This document shows positions 22,660-35,734 of a DNA stretch of 64,000 nt, in pieces. Source of the stretch: Ophiura sarsii (taxonomy: Eukaryota > Echinodermata > Ophiuroidea > Amphilepidida > Ophiuridae); contig CM069447.1 of assembly GCA_035610835.1 (NCBI GenBank), forward strand, positions 61,759,048-61,823,047. The letters run 5' to 3'. The notes below the pieces were generated by a model. It did not search any database. It was not told the origin of the DNA and saw only the letters and a program-made list of their open reading frames with translations. The position numbers and the translations under genes are program-made. Position 1 is the first letter of the stretch; every line of letters begins with the position of its first letter.

Positions 22660-25600
22660 TATCTTGAAGATAGCAATTTATTCTGATAGACTTGTCTACT
22701 GAAGATAGCAACTTACTCTGATATACTTGTTGTCTCCTGATGATAGCAATTAACTCTGATCGAATTGTTGTCTACTAAAGATAGCAATTTACTCTGATAG
22801 ACTTCTTATCACTGAAGATAGAAATTTACCCCAATAGACTTTCTTTCTACTGAAGGTAGCAAATTACTCTGATAGACTTGCTATCCACTGAAGATAGCAA
22901 CTTACTCTGATATACTTGCTATCTACTGAAGATAGCAACTTACTCTAATATACTTACTATCTACTGAAGATAGCAACTTACTCTGATAGACTTGCTATCT
23001 GCTGAAGATAGCAACTTACTCTGATATACTTGGTGTCTACTGAAGATAGCAAATTACTCAGTTAGACTTGCTATCTACTAAAGATAGGAACTTACTCTGA
23101 TAGACTTGCTATCTACTGAAGATAGCAACTTACTCTATTATACTTTCTATCTACTGAAGATAGCAACTTACTTTGATAAATTGCTATCTACTGAAGATAG
23201 CAACTTACTCTGATAGACTTGCTATCTACTGAAGATAGCAACTTACTCTGATATACTTGGTGTCTACTGAAGATAGCAAATTATTCTGATAGACTTGTTG
23301 TCTACTGAATGAAGATAGCAACTTATTCTGATAGACTGAATGAAAATAGCAACTTATTCTAATAGACTTGTTGTCTATCGAAGATAGCAACTTACTCTGA
23401 TATACTTATTGTCTACTGAAGATAGCAAATTACTCTGATAGACTTGCTTTCACTGAAGATAGACATTTACTCTGATAGACTTTCTTTCTACTGAAGGTCG
23501 CACATTATTCTGATAGACTTGCTATCTACTGAAGATAGCAACTTACTCTGATATAATTGGTGTATACTGAAGATAGCAACTAACTCTGATATACTTGCTA
23601 TCTACTGAAGATAGCAACTTACTCTGATAGACTTGCTATCTACTAAAGATAGCAACTTACTCTGATATACTTTGTGTCTACTGAAGATAGCAACTTATTC
23701 TGATAGACTTGTTGTCTATTGAAGATAGCAACTTAGACTTGTTTTCTACTGCTGATAGCACCTTACTCTGATATACTTGCTATAGATAGCAACTTACTCT
23801 GATAGACTTGGTATCTACTGACGATAACAACTAACTCTGATAGACTTTTTGTCTACTGATGATAGCAACTTATTCTGATAGACTTGTTGTCTACTGAAGA
23901 TAGCAACTTATTCTGATAGACTTGTTGTCTACTGAAGATAGCAACATACTCTGATAGACTTGTTGTTTACTGAAGATAGCAATTTATTCTGATAGACTTG
24001 CTATCACTAAAGATAGACATTTACTCTGATAGACTTTCTTTCTACGTAAGGTAGCAAATTACTCTGATACACTTGCTATCTACTGAAGATAGCAACTTAC
24101 TCTGATATAATTGGTGTCTACTGAAGATAGCAACTAACTCTGATATATTTGCTATCTACTGACGATAGCAACTTACTCTGATAGGCTTGTTGTCTACTGA
24201 TAATAGCACCTTATTCTGATATGAGATAGCAACTTACTCTGATAGACTTGGTATCTACTAAAGATAGCAACTTACTCTGATAAATTGCTATATACTGAAG
24301 ACAGCAACTTACTCTGATAGACTTGCTATCTACTGAAGATAGCAATTTACTCTGATATACTTGGTGTCTACTGAAGATAGCAACTTATTCTGATAGACTT
24401 GTTGTCTACTAAAGATAGCAACTTACTCTGATATACTTGTTGTCTACTGATGATAGCAATTAACTCTGATAGAATTGTTGTCTACTAAAGATAGCAATTT
24501 ACTCCGATAGACTTCTTATCACTGAAGATAGAAATTTACCCCGATAGACTTTTTTTCTACTGAAGGTAGCAAATTACTCTGATAGACTTGCTATCTACTG
24601 AAGATAGCAACTTACTCTGATATACTTGCTATCTACTGAAGATAGCAACTTACTCTAATTTGCTTACTATCTACTGAAGATAGCAACTTACTTTGATAAA
24701 TTCATATCTACTGAAAATAGCAACTTACTCTGATAGACTTGCTATCTACTGAAGATAGTAACTTACTCTGATATACTTGGTGTCTACTGAAGATAGCAAC
24801 TTACTCAGTTAGACTTGCTATCTACTAAAGATAGGAACTTACTCTGATAGACTTGCTATCTACTGAAGATAGCAACTTACTCTGATATACTTGGTGTCTA
24901 CTCTGAAGATAGCAATTTACTCAGTTAGACTTGCTATCTACTAAAGATAAGAACTTACTCTGATATACTTGCTATCTACTGAAGATAGCAACTTACTCTG
25001 ATAGACTTGGTATCTACTAAAGATAGCAACTTACTCTGATATACTTGCTATCTACTGAAGATAGCAACTTACTCTAATATACTTACTATCTACTGAAGAT
25101 AGCAACTTACTCTGATAAATTGCTATATACTGAAGACAGCAACTTACTCTGATAGACTTGCTATCTACTGAAGATAGCAATTTACTCTGATATACTTGGT
25201 GTCTACTGAAGATAGCAACTTATTCTGATAGACTTGTTGTCTACTGAAGATAGCAACTTACTCTGATATACTTGTTGTCTACTGATGATAGCAATTAACT
25301 CTGATAGAATTGTTGTCTACTAAAGATAGCAATTTACTCTGATAGACTTCTTATCACTGAAGATAGAAATTTACCTGATAGACTTTCTTTCTACTGAAGG
25401 TAGCAAATTACTCTGATAAACTTGCTATCTACTGAAGATAGCAACTTACTCTGATATACTTGCTATCTACTGAAGATAGCAACTTACTCTAATTTGCTTA
25501 CTATCTACTGAAGATAGCAACTTACTCTGATAAATTCATATCTACTGAAGATAGCAACTTACTCTGATAGACTTGCTATCTACTGAAGATAGTAACTTAC

Positions 25601-27870
25601 TCTGATATACTTGGTGTCTACTGAAGATAGCAACTTACTCAGTTAGACTTGCTATCTACTAAAGATAGGAACTTACTCTGATAGACTTGCTATCTACTGA
25701 AGATAGCAACTTACTCTAATATATTTTCTATCTACTGAAGATAGCAACTTACTCTAATATATTTTCTATCTACTGAAGATAGCAACTTACTCTGATAAAT
25801 TGCTATCTACTGAAGATAGCAACTTACTCTGATAGACTTGCTATCTACTGAAGATAGCAACTTACTCTGATATACTTGGTGTCTACTCTGAAGATAGCAA
25901 TTTACTCAGTTAGACTTGCTATATACTAAAGATAGGAACTTACTCTGATATACTTGCTATCTACTGAAGATAGCAACTTACTCTGATAGACTTGGTATCT
26001 ACTAAAGATAGCAACTTACTCTGATATACTTGCTATCTACTAAAGATAGCAACTTACTCTAATATACTTACTATCTACTGAAGATAGCAACTTACTCTGA
26101 TAAATTGCTATATACTGAAGACAGCAACTTACTCTGATAGACTTGCTATCTACTGAAGATAGCAATTTACTCTGATATACTTGGTGTCTACTGAAGATAG
26201 CAACTTATTCTGATAGACTTGTTGTCTACTGAAGATAGCAACTTACTCTGATATACTTGTTATCTACTGATGATAGCAATTAACTCTGATAGAATTGTTG
26301 TCTACTAAAGATAGCAATTTACTCTGATAGACTTCTTATCACTGAAGATAGAAATTTACCCCGATAGACTTTCTTTCTACTGAAGGTAGCAAATTACTCT
26401 GATAGACTTGCTATCTACTGAAGATAGCAACTTACTCTGATATACTTGCTATCTACTGAAGATAGCAACTTACTCTAATTTGCTTACTATCTACTGAAGA
26501 TAGCAACTTACTCTGATAAATTCATATCTACTGAAGATAGCAACTTACTCTGGTAGACTTGCTATCTACTGAAGATAGTAACTTACTCTGATATACTTGG
26601 TGTCTACTGAAGATAGCAACTTACTCAGTTAGACTTGCTATCTACTAAAGATAGGAACTTACTCTGATAGACTTGCTATCTACTGAAGATAGCAACTTAC
26701 TCTAATATATTTTCTATCTACTAAAGATAGGAACTTACTCTGATATACTTGGTGTCTACTGAAGATAGCAACTAACTCTGATATAATTACTATATACTGA
26801 AGATAGCACCTTACTCTGATATAATTACTGTCTACTGAAGATAGCAACTTACTCTAATATACTTTCTATCTACTGAAGATAGCAACTTACTCTGATAAAT
26901 TGCTATCTACGTGTACTGAAGATAGCAACTTACTCTGATAGACTTGCTATCTACTGAAGATAGCAACTTACTCTGATATACTTGGTGTCTACTGAAGATA
27001 GCAAATTTTTCTGATAGACTTGTTGTCTACTGAATGAAGATAGCCACTTATTCTGATAGACTGAATGAAAATAGCAACTTATTCTGATAGACTTGTTGTC
27101 TACTGAAGATAGCAACTTACTCTGATAGACTTGCTATCACTGAAGATAGACATTTACTCTGATAGACTTTCTTTCTACTGAATGTAGCAAATTATTCTGA
27201 TAGACTTGCTATCTACTGAAGATAGCAACTTACTCTGATATAATTGGTGTATACTGAAGATAGCAACTAACTCTGATATACTTGCTATCTACTGAAGATA
27301 GCAACTTACTCTGATAGACTTGCTATCTACTGAAGATAGCAACTTACTCTGATATACTTTGTGTCTACTGAAGATAGCAACTTATTCTGATAGACTTGTT
27401 GTCTATTGAAGATAGCAACTTAGAATTGTTGTCTACTGCTGATAGCACCTTAATCTGATATACTTGCTATCTACTGAAGATAGCAACTTACTCTGATAGA
27501 CTTGCTATCTACTGAAGATAACAACTAACTCTGATAGACTTTTTGTCTACTGATGATAGCAACTTACTCTGATATGAGATAGCAACTTCCTCTAATAGAT
27601 TATGCAATCAACTGAAGATAGCAACTTACTCTGATAAACTTGCTATCTACTGAAGATAGCAACTTACTCTGATATACTTGGTGTCTACTGAAGATAACAA
27701 CTTACTCAGTTAGACTTGCTATCTACTAAAGATAGGAACTTACTCTGATAGACTTGCTATCTACTGAAGATAGCAACTTACTCTGATATACTTGGTGTCT
27801 ACTGAAGATAGCAACCTATTCTGATAGACTTGTTGTCTACTGAAGATAGCAACTTGGTATCAACTGAAGA
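22660..27870 (-). repeat. 38-bp minisatellite, inverted orientation, about 135 units
   Basis: From about 22660 the unit appears as its reverse complement: 'ttgctatctactgaag' then 'atagcaacttactctgatag'. Variant blocks recur, giving higher-order structure: the block with ACTTCTTATCACTGAAG starts at 22801, 24511, 25346 and 26331. Most units can form a 9-bp stem with a 5-base loop around CTATCTACTGAAGATAG. No open frame of note is present, because stops recur in each unit. Confidence 0.95.
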
Positions 27871-27874
27871 TACC

Positions 27875-28005
27875 AATTATCATGTCATCTCTAAATTATC
27901 TCGCAATTATCTAGTCAATAATTACTTCATTTGTAAATTATCTTGACATCTTGTCAATAATCACGTCGTCTGTAAATTATCTCGCAATTATTTAGTCAAT
28001 TGCGA
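27875..28005 (-). repeat. 42-bp minisatellite, right arm of the giant inverted array
   Basis: About three diverged units contain 'aattatctcgcaattatcta', the reverse complement of the left-arm unit. This closes the inverted structure that began at 21480. Confidence 0.88.
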
Positions 28006-28747
28006 GATATGTATCAAGAGAGGGCTGACAATTTGTGTCACGGACGGACAATTTTGGGCGCCACGGACAGACAGAAATGTTCACCCCAAGAATAACTTCA
28101 AAATCACTTTTTATTCATACTTTGCATGAAGTTTTTGTGAAAAAATGACAGCATATACTACAAAATAGAGAGCAAATGCATGTTAGGTGGTGATTTATTC
28201 AGTCTGTGTAATAAAGTTTGTCTTTTCCCAACATATCAAAATTCAACTTACATCAGCGATAGCACTGGATCAAAAATGTGAGAGGTCCCATGACATTTTT
28301 CAGGACCCCATAGAACTTCAAAAAACAAATTTAAGGGGTCCCCCAAGAAATTGAGGGGTCCTGAAGTTTGGGTATTTGAACAAATTACTTTTTTACGGAC
28401 AGTTTTAATGAATTTATATTGTGAGCAAACGATTATGTAATTTACAGAATTTCTCAAGGTTTCCATTTCCATACATCGTCAAATTTAAAGGGTCCCTTCA
28501 ATTTTGATCGGGACCCGCAAGTCTTTCCAATTTGAAACTTGACGCATCACTACAAGAAAGTGAGAGGTATAGGACGCGCAGACGCGTAACGCGTCAGAAT
28601 GCGACCCCTGACTTACATGTATGGCAAATCCAAGTTACCAACTCACCATTTGGGTGGACATTTTCTCACAATAAACTTGTATACATATCTTAGGCCATTG
28701 TTTATAGCATTTAAATTCATCTGCCATCCAAGGAAAGAAGAAACACT
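28006..28747. other. AT-rich intergenic DNA, no gene seen
   Basis: It contains 'cggacggacaattttg'-type fragments similar to 31770-31800 and short runs of 'ggggtcc' at 28310-28365. No supported gene. Confidence 0.6.
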
Positions 28748-28751
28748 TTAA

Positions 28752-29097
28752 AGGTAGATGTTCCGATTTTCAACTTGAAGTTTTCTATTCTACATGAAAG
28801 GTCATCCTTAAAAAAGTTGTGTTCCAAAGTTTGAGTTGCATAGCTCTAATGGTTATTTATTTTAGACTCACAAGATGCTGTGAACTGTACCCATTGAGTA
28901 GTACACAAACTATATCGGTGGTTACCACCATTCGCGGTAATTCGACGTTATTTCATCGATTTCTCCGTAATTATACCGATTTAGGCCGTCAAATTTCAGT
29001 ATGATGATGAGAAAAATACGAGCTTTCATATGATATGAAAATCTCTGTATGTTTGAAATAATTTTGTGTTCCGAAAATGTGATCGAGTCATCTACCT
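28752..29097. mobile_element. TTAA-flanked MITE, 346 bp
   Basis: The termini AGGTAGATG and CATCTACCT are exact inverted copies, bordered by TTAA at 28748-28751 and 29098-29101. A diverged relative lies at about 45058-45290 and shares 'ttctattctacatgaa', 'ggtcatcctt' and 'aaagtttgagttg'. The open frame inside (28819-29004) is not conserved as protein in that relative. Confidence 0.9.
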
Positions 29098-29101
29098 TTA
29101 A

Positions 29102-29625
29102 GGGGGGACTTAAGGAAGTTTTTGATTTGATTTTTTGAATTTTGTGAGTGCTGTAATTATTGAACTATTAATCAAATGCATATAAAAGTATACATTTTTG
29201 GAAAGGAAATGGATCAACAAATTTGGCGTCAATTTTGACCAAAAAAGTAGATTTTTTGAGAAAATCACAAAATTCACTTGTTTGACCCAATTTTTTTGAA
29301 CAAAACTAACAACAAAAAATTGGAGTAAAAAATGGCCAAATCACTTGATAATGATGTTAAGACACTAATGAAGGGACCATTTTTTTTAAAACCTAATCTA
29401 ATATTTTTTGAAATTTTGACAAAAAAGTGTATGGATTAGGTTCAACAACAAAAAATCGTCCCTTCGTTAGTGTTTTTACATCAACATCAAGTGATTTGGG
29501 CATTTTTAACTCAAAATTATGTTTGTTAGCTTTGTCAAAAAAGTATATTTTTATATACATTTGAGTCATAGTTCAATAATTACAGCACTAACAATATTCA
29601 ACAAAAAACTTCCTTAAGTCCCCCC
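29102..29625. mobile_element. TTAA-flanked fold-back MITE, 524 bp
   Basis: It starts GGGGGGACTTAAGGAAG and ends with the exact complement, flanked by TTAA at 29098-29101 and 29626-29629. Inverted similarity continues inward almost to the centre near 29410, for example 'gtgctgtaattattgaacta' at 29148 against its complement near 29570. The whole element is therefore a hairpin with arms of about 250 bp. It shares its left TTAA with the neighbouring MITE. Confidence 0.93.
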
Positions 29626-29629
29626 TTAA

Positions 29630-30018
29630 GTTGAGTTACTTGTTCATATTTACAAGATAAGTGGATAACAAAGTACATGCTTTTCATTGTGTGGTTGGGT
29701 TTCCTTCTTATAGTAACTAGGACAACATTTATCAAAACACATGTGTGCCAGAACTTTTTTTTCTCATCTCTTGCATAATAATAAAACACATTTACAGGCT
29801 TAGTGTAAGTGAGATGTCACAATTTGTTGACCTGATGAGGCATAGTTCAACTCAATTGAAAAGAAAACCACTTCAATATCCAAAACAGGGCTGCTAGACT
29901 GATCTTTAAATCAAATTGGAGGGAACATGTTACACGTGACATTTGTCAAACATACTTGCTTGATCTTATAAAAACTCATACTCAAAACTCTGAAGATATA
30001 TCTTTGATCATGTGTCGA
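29630..30018. other. AT-rich intergenic DNA, no gene seen
   Basis: No repeat boundary or coding region could be supported. Confidence 0.55.
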
Positions 30019-30021
30019 TAA

Positions 30022-30820
30022 GGCCTAAAAAAAAAGTTTGTTTGCCCAAACAAGAGTTGAAAAAAGTGGGTCGGTAGGTCGATTACCTTTTTTTTTTTTT
30101 TTTTTTTTGTGGCTATATATATACTTTTAGAGAAGAAAAGGACTATACAATTTGATGTTAATACAGAACATTAAAATGTTCTTTAAAACCCTAACCTTCC
30201 TACACTGCGATTCACTACGGCAACAATTATGTCCACGCTCATGCTATAGCATTTCATTTGATGACGTCATCATCTAAGCTGATATGTGTGTATAAAATCG
30301 CTGCCTGGGTGAGTGTTGTCAGGTTAGCCGAGTGATTAGGCACGCGGCTCGGTGATCGGAGGGGCCGGGTAGAATCCAAGGGTTTCGCGGCGATTATTTG
30401 GTTTAAAAAATCATACTTTGTCCCCCTCCCCAGGTTTACACACCGTAAAACGGAGCCTGGCTGGTATGGGCTATTAGGTGTATATTTTGGTTTAATAGTG
30501 CAGCCTTTACAATGTAGTACAGACCTTCAGACCATGCTGGATGGTTTTTATTTTCACTACATAGTGGTAGGATCTTGGATTTACATCGCCTTAGTGTTAT
30601 AAAGGGTGGATATGTGGGAATAAGTAAATTACAGGGCAGTTTTGTTGATTAGTTTGGCAAATAAAGATGAAAATATAACTGTATACATATATTTTTCAAT
30701 ATGAAACATTATTTAAAAAAAAATGAAATCTAAAAAAAAAAAAAAAGAAAAAAAAAGCATGGGGTTTTGAGATTTTATGGGTCGGTCGCGTTTGGGCAAA
30801 CAAACCTCTTTTTTTAGGCC
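30022..30820. mobile_element. TAA-flanked, Harbinger-like non-autonomous element
   Basis: The termini GGCCTAAAAAAA... and, inverted, GGCCTAAAAAAAGAGG continue into a shared 'gtttgtttgcccaaac', giving about 30 bp of inverted repeat. The flanks are TAA at 30019-30021 and 30821-30823. A 3-bp TAA/TTA duplication is typical of PIF/Harbinger elements. A solo relative of the terminus lies at about 34730-34765. A tRNA-like head sits inside at 30318-30395. Confidence 0.82.
30318..30395 (+). repeat. tRNA-derived SINE head
   Basis: The box A-like TTAGCCGAGTG (30324-30334) and box B-like GGGTAGAATCC (30367-30377) are correctly ordered. There is no acceptor-stem pairing. The Leu/Ser-like wording is shared with the copy at 62723. 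Confidence 0.6.
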
Positions 30821-30823
30821 TAA

Positions 30824-31862
30824 CTATCTTCTTGTTTCAAACAGAACTCATGTACATCAAATGGAGACAAAGCTTTCAACCATTCAACCACACCAGCAAC
30901 TATCCACATGTCTCGTAACTTCAACATTTTCAAGGCAAACTCAAAACGCAACTTTTTCTAAAGTAATATTGGTTGATGCTTTATGTTAGATTTTAAAATA
31001 TTTCATGTTTTAGTTTACATTGTAAATTAAGATGTGGCCTGAAGTCTTTTTTTTTGTTAATTGCTTTAATAATTCTATGCTTAATAGCAGTAAGTTAATA
31101 GGTGCTAACATCTCAAATTACTTGTCAAATGAAGTCATTTGCACATTTGTGAACCCTCAGCTGATCTTCTTTGGTGAATCTGTAGTATAGCTTGCGCTTG
31201 TTAACCTCACAATCGGGTGGTGTGAGCTTGCACATGACATCTTCCAACGGGTGGCTATACATGAAATAATGCTTTCAGATAAAGGGGGCAGCATGAGATC
31301 AGTTAAAAGACACTGTTTAAAGTTGCCCTATAGATATAATAAGTGTATGTAAAATGAAAGCAAGTAACAGAATTTAAATCAGAAAGTATCATTGGAGATG
31401 TTAGCACAAATTTAATTTTAAGCTTTGCACTATTGAAAGTTGCAGGCAGTTTCTTCATGAAACTTTGAAAAACTCAAAACACTGTTGGATGCCTATCCAT
31501 TATCACTAAACTTTAAATACACAATTAATCGAACAAAAACTTATCAAAGAAGGGTCAAAATTGTTTTAAAAAGTTGTATCACAGCATACAGTCTTTTACA
31601 CAATTAATCAAACAAAATGTATCAAAGAAGGAAGGGTCGAAATTGTTTTAAAAAGTTGCATCACAGCATACAGTCGATTTATATGATGCAGCAGGTCTAT
31701 CTCTTGCCATCTATGGTAAGAGGGGCATGATTCAGCTTGGCATATGTACTCAGAACTGAATAATGTCTGTCTGTGACAAAATTTGTGTCCGTCCGTGACA
31801 ACTTTTAATCACTGATTTAACTTATTTATTGGAACGCTATTGTTAAGTTTCATTTCTACATG
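30824..31862. other. intergenic DNA with a 79-bp tandem duplication
   Basis: Units beginning 'acaattaatc' at 31521 and 31600 repeat 'aaattgttttaaaaagttg' and 'tcacagcatacagtc'. Otherwise nothing is recognised. Confidence 0.6.
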
Positions 31863-33075
31863 CAGACAGCCTGCCAGCATTAAAACATATGCTCAGAAAA
31901 AATCTCAACGGCTTTTTTTGTTAGAGCAATTCCAACCGTGTGGAATCATAAATATGTATGACACTGCATAGGATGTGGGGTGTTGGCAAATTCTATATCT
32001 TGAATTAGTGTGACATTTTGCCCCAAAACTGTCATTTTAATCAGTTTTTCACCACAATATTGTTTTTCAGGATATTTCTATTTTTAAACATGTTATTTCA
32101 TCATGACTGGTGCCAAATGAAAGATGAGGATGTAAGCTTTAATATGATACAAATATATGCGAGTATAAATCACGAATATCAGAATTGTGATTGAAAACGC
32201 ATCAATTTTTAGCAATTTTTGATCAAATTTCGAAATAGTTATTTAATTAGGTATTAATTTAAGATTCAAAATAAAACAGCATCTGTCCCATATGTTCTGA
32301 AAAACTGCTCATATAACATTTAAATAATATAGAGGAAAAACAAAAAATGCTTCGATAATCCAAATTGTATTTTATAGCAATTTTATTCTGCAAAGCAACA
32401 GAGCAAGAATGCCCTTTATTTCAAGGTGTTATACATATACCTATATAGGATATAAACAAGCACATTATAGGGGACTGGTTTAATGAACCCGAACAGGACT
32501 TGTGTGAATTACCGTGCATGAATGCACCTATTATGGCATAATGTCCAGCTGACGCGGTAAATTCAAATGCGTGTTCCCTGGGTTTCATGCCTGGTGAATC
32601 ATTTGTTTACATACAGATAGCTAAGAGTATGTACAAAGTGTATACACACTGATTAAATACAGAAATGAGGAATACGCAGATGAGGTTATTTTACCAAATT
32701 GATCATTATATTAAATATTCATCACTAAACTTGACTTTATTGGGAATAGGGTGTTGTCATTTGTCATGTATGTCAATTGCGGGGCATCGTCGGTCGGTTT
32801 CACTGTGAAACGGTAATTTCGACTCGTTTAAGATCATAATTATTGTTTCTTGTCAAATATTCGATTTTATAGATTGGTGTCAAATGGAAGATTATGTCCG
32901 CTTTTATAATGATACCCATATAAACGAAACAGAAACCAGGAATACTAAATGGAGTAAAAACAAGTTTTTAGATTTAAATTAAAATAGCATTTGTTCCATA
33001 TTTTCTACAAATGACTGATATTACACCTGAATAATATATCCAATGTTTTAATTATAATAATTGTTATTAATTTTA

Positions 33076-33841
33076 GGCCCCTTGCAATTAAATGTGAGTT
33101 TACTGTTGCCCGCGCGCGTCCAAAAGTCACCCGCATGATATATGTAATATTTTAAAAATATTTAATTATTTCATTGTTTAAAGCTTTTTCATAAGCTTTT
33201 TAACACTTTTCCGGCGATGAAATTAGCCGATGAGCCGTATTTCAATACTTCCGGGTTGGGAAAACATTTCTGTCAAGTAAAAAACTCTGCACAAAACTTG
33301 CAATTGTCGCTTTGTATTGAAATGTGTGCATTTGAAGCATATTCATAAGCACGGCAATTGATTACTGCGCAATCGCTTCTGCGCATGACGTCACATCAAA
33401 ACATTGCCGAGTTATTTTTAGTATTTTTCCCTAGCGTCCGCAAAGCCGAACCGCCGAACTTCTTTGGAGTTTCCTAGTGCATTCTGGGTAATATTTCAGG
33501 TTTGTTTACAATCGCCATCTTTAAAATTCTTCGAGCTAGCGTAACGAATTTTGTTTTACAAACATCGAATATCTTATTAATATTCATATTCAAAATAGGG
33601 ATGCAAATATGAATAGATTCCTTTATAAAAGAAACAAAATGCAAAGCCAATGCAGTAGGTGGTGGTAGGACATAATTAACAGCATTTGAATTGTATTCGT
33701 ACCTTGGATAATAGTTAACAACGTCGACAATATTAAATCAGGTGACTTCACCCCAAAATATTACAATATTAATATTAAATAGTCACCTCGTCCTGGTTTT
33801 CAAAAACGCAACAGTAAACTCGCATTTAATTGCAAGGGGCC
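33076..33841. mobile_element. TTA-flanked, Harbinger-like MITE
   Basis: GGCCCCTTGCAATTAAATG and its following 16 bp are inverted at the right end with one difference, giving about 35 bp of terminal repeat. TTA flanks both sides (33073-33075 and 33842-33844). The interior is non-coding and includes a short CG-rich stretch (33108-33120). Confidence 0.9.
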
Positions 33842-34405
33842 TTATAACATTTACACATTTAAATGTAGATGCCAAAAACCTATATTTTTAGCATTTTAAC
33901 TACAATAAAAAACCAAATTATTATGCTAATTGAAATGTATTAATTAGGATTCCAAATAGAAATAGCATTGAATCATACAGAGAAAAACTTATTAGGCCTA
34001 AACCAATTTGTAGTTTAGGCGACGAACCCCCCCCCCCCCCCCCCTCCCTCCCCCGTCTTCTACGGGCAAACGGACCCCTCAGGTAGGGTCGATCGGTCAG
34101 TTTTTTTCTTTTCTTACGGGAGCCGCCGAATCAGGAATTTTAGAGAGGGGGGGGGGGTAGTGGTACTGTCGAGGCAGACAATTTTAAGGGGCGGGGATTG
34201 ACATGGTGTCCCGAAACTGAGTTTTTCTCATGGTCTTAGTGCAGCATCACATAACTGTCATTTACTCGTTTTAGATCGGAATATTGTTTTGAAGAATATC
34301 GCTTTTATAAACTTTTATTTAATTAGGACTGGTGTCAAACCGAAGACGATGATATTAGCTATATGTTTATAATACCCATGCGAATAAAAACTCAGTGCAC
34401 ATCAA

Positions 34406-34545
34406 GGTCAGTAGTGTAGCCAGGCGAGGGCCGGGGGGGGGGGGCAGAGTGCCCCCCTGAAAAAGGGGTTACCGGGAAAATCAGGAAGGCAAAAGAAAAT
34501 CGGGAAGGCAAAGGAAAATCGGGAAGGCAAAGGAAGGGAATGAAA
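34406..34545. repeat. hAT-like solo end with G tract and purine tandem
   Basis: TAGTGTAGCCAGG is followed by a G run, 'cagagtgcccccctgaa', and then three 19-20-bp units of 'aaaatcgggaaggcaaagg'. The same order (CAGTGGCGTAAC, G run, 'cacagtgccccc', purine-rich tail) occurs at 45411-45680. This is one family, and its other terminus was not found. Confidence 0.7.
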
Positions 34546-35076
34546 GGGAGAAGTATATATATAAAGGGAAGGAAAGAGAAAAGGGAAAGAAAACGGACAA
34601 AAAGGAGAAGGAAGACAGGCAAACTTTGGCCCACATGTGAAAAACTATCAACCCTTCATGGATTGGATGATGAGATATTTTTTGTAGGGTAGGTCTGGAG
34701 AGACGGTATAATGTTTGTGAGGCCAAATAAAAAAAGGTTTTGTTTGCCCAAACAAGGGGAAGTGGGTATTGCTCTGTAACTTAAAATATCTTTACAGTTT
34801 ACGATTTATGATATCAAAAAGGAAAATCTGCTTCCAGAGTAAAATCAAGGATAACAGGCGTTCACTCGGAAAAGATCGCATAATATGCCTAATATTAACT
34901 GCTTCTCCTCACTTTCCCCCTTATATACTAGCTACATATTTCAATCTACACAGGAATTAAAGTTATTGTCTTCGGTATCATAGTTATGCATGCAATAACA
35001 AAATCGTGATTTACCTGTTGTTATGTTATGCAATCCTCTTAGCACGTGTTTCCTGCCAATCACAGAAAATATTAAC

Positions 35077-35492
35077 TGAGTCAGTTGACTCATTTTGATG
35101 AGTCTTATGTTTGTCCGTGTACTGAGACACTTCAACGATTAACTAAGTCAAATGACTCAACACTAATGAGTCAATTGACACACTAATGCTTTCAATGAGT
35201 CATATGATACACTAGTAATGAGTCAAGTGAAACATGCATTGATCACCTGACTCATTTGAATAAGTCAAGTTACTCAGTGGTGGATCAAATTGAGTCATTT
35301 AATGCATTTATTCGAGTCATTTAATGCATTTATTTGAGTCCCTTGACTCACTAGAATGAGTCATTGGTGTGTCCGTGTACTGAAACACTGTGATATTTTA
35401 TTGAGTCAGTTGACTCGGTGGATGAGTCACATGATTCATCCACCAGGTCAACTGACTCATCCACCGAATCATCTGACTCGGTGGATGAGTCA
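35077..35492. repeat. dense cluster of TGAGTCA/TGACTCA heptamers
   Basis: At least thirteen exact TGAGTCA or TGACTCA heptamers and several one-base variants lie within 416 bp. Several are paired as the palindrome TGAGTCAGTTGACTCA. The heptamer is the AP-1 (Fos/Jun) consensus. The spacing is irregular, and parts are repeated ('gtccgtgtactga' at about 35113 and 35370), so it is also a degenerate tandem repeat. It lies near the middle of the 7.8-kb inverted-repeat element. Whether any factor binds is unknown. Confidence 0.8.
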
Positions 35493-35734
35493 CATGACTC
35501 GGCTGATTTAGCAGGGTCCAAAGTGTACTGACTCTAATGCGTCATAGTTATAAATGTAGAATTCCAAAAAATATTTGAAAGACAAAGGTTCATGCTTTAT
35601 AATAATAGATTCACTCATGCGTATCATAACAAGATCATTTTCATTACATATAACCAACCCTCGTATATATTTACAAGACCAGGAAGCGCTATTTTCTTAT
35701 AATTAACCAGGCTAGCGAGGGATTGTAACATGTG

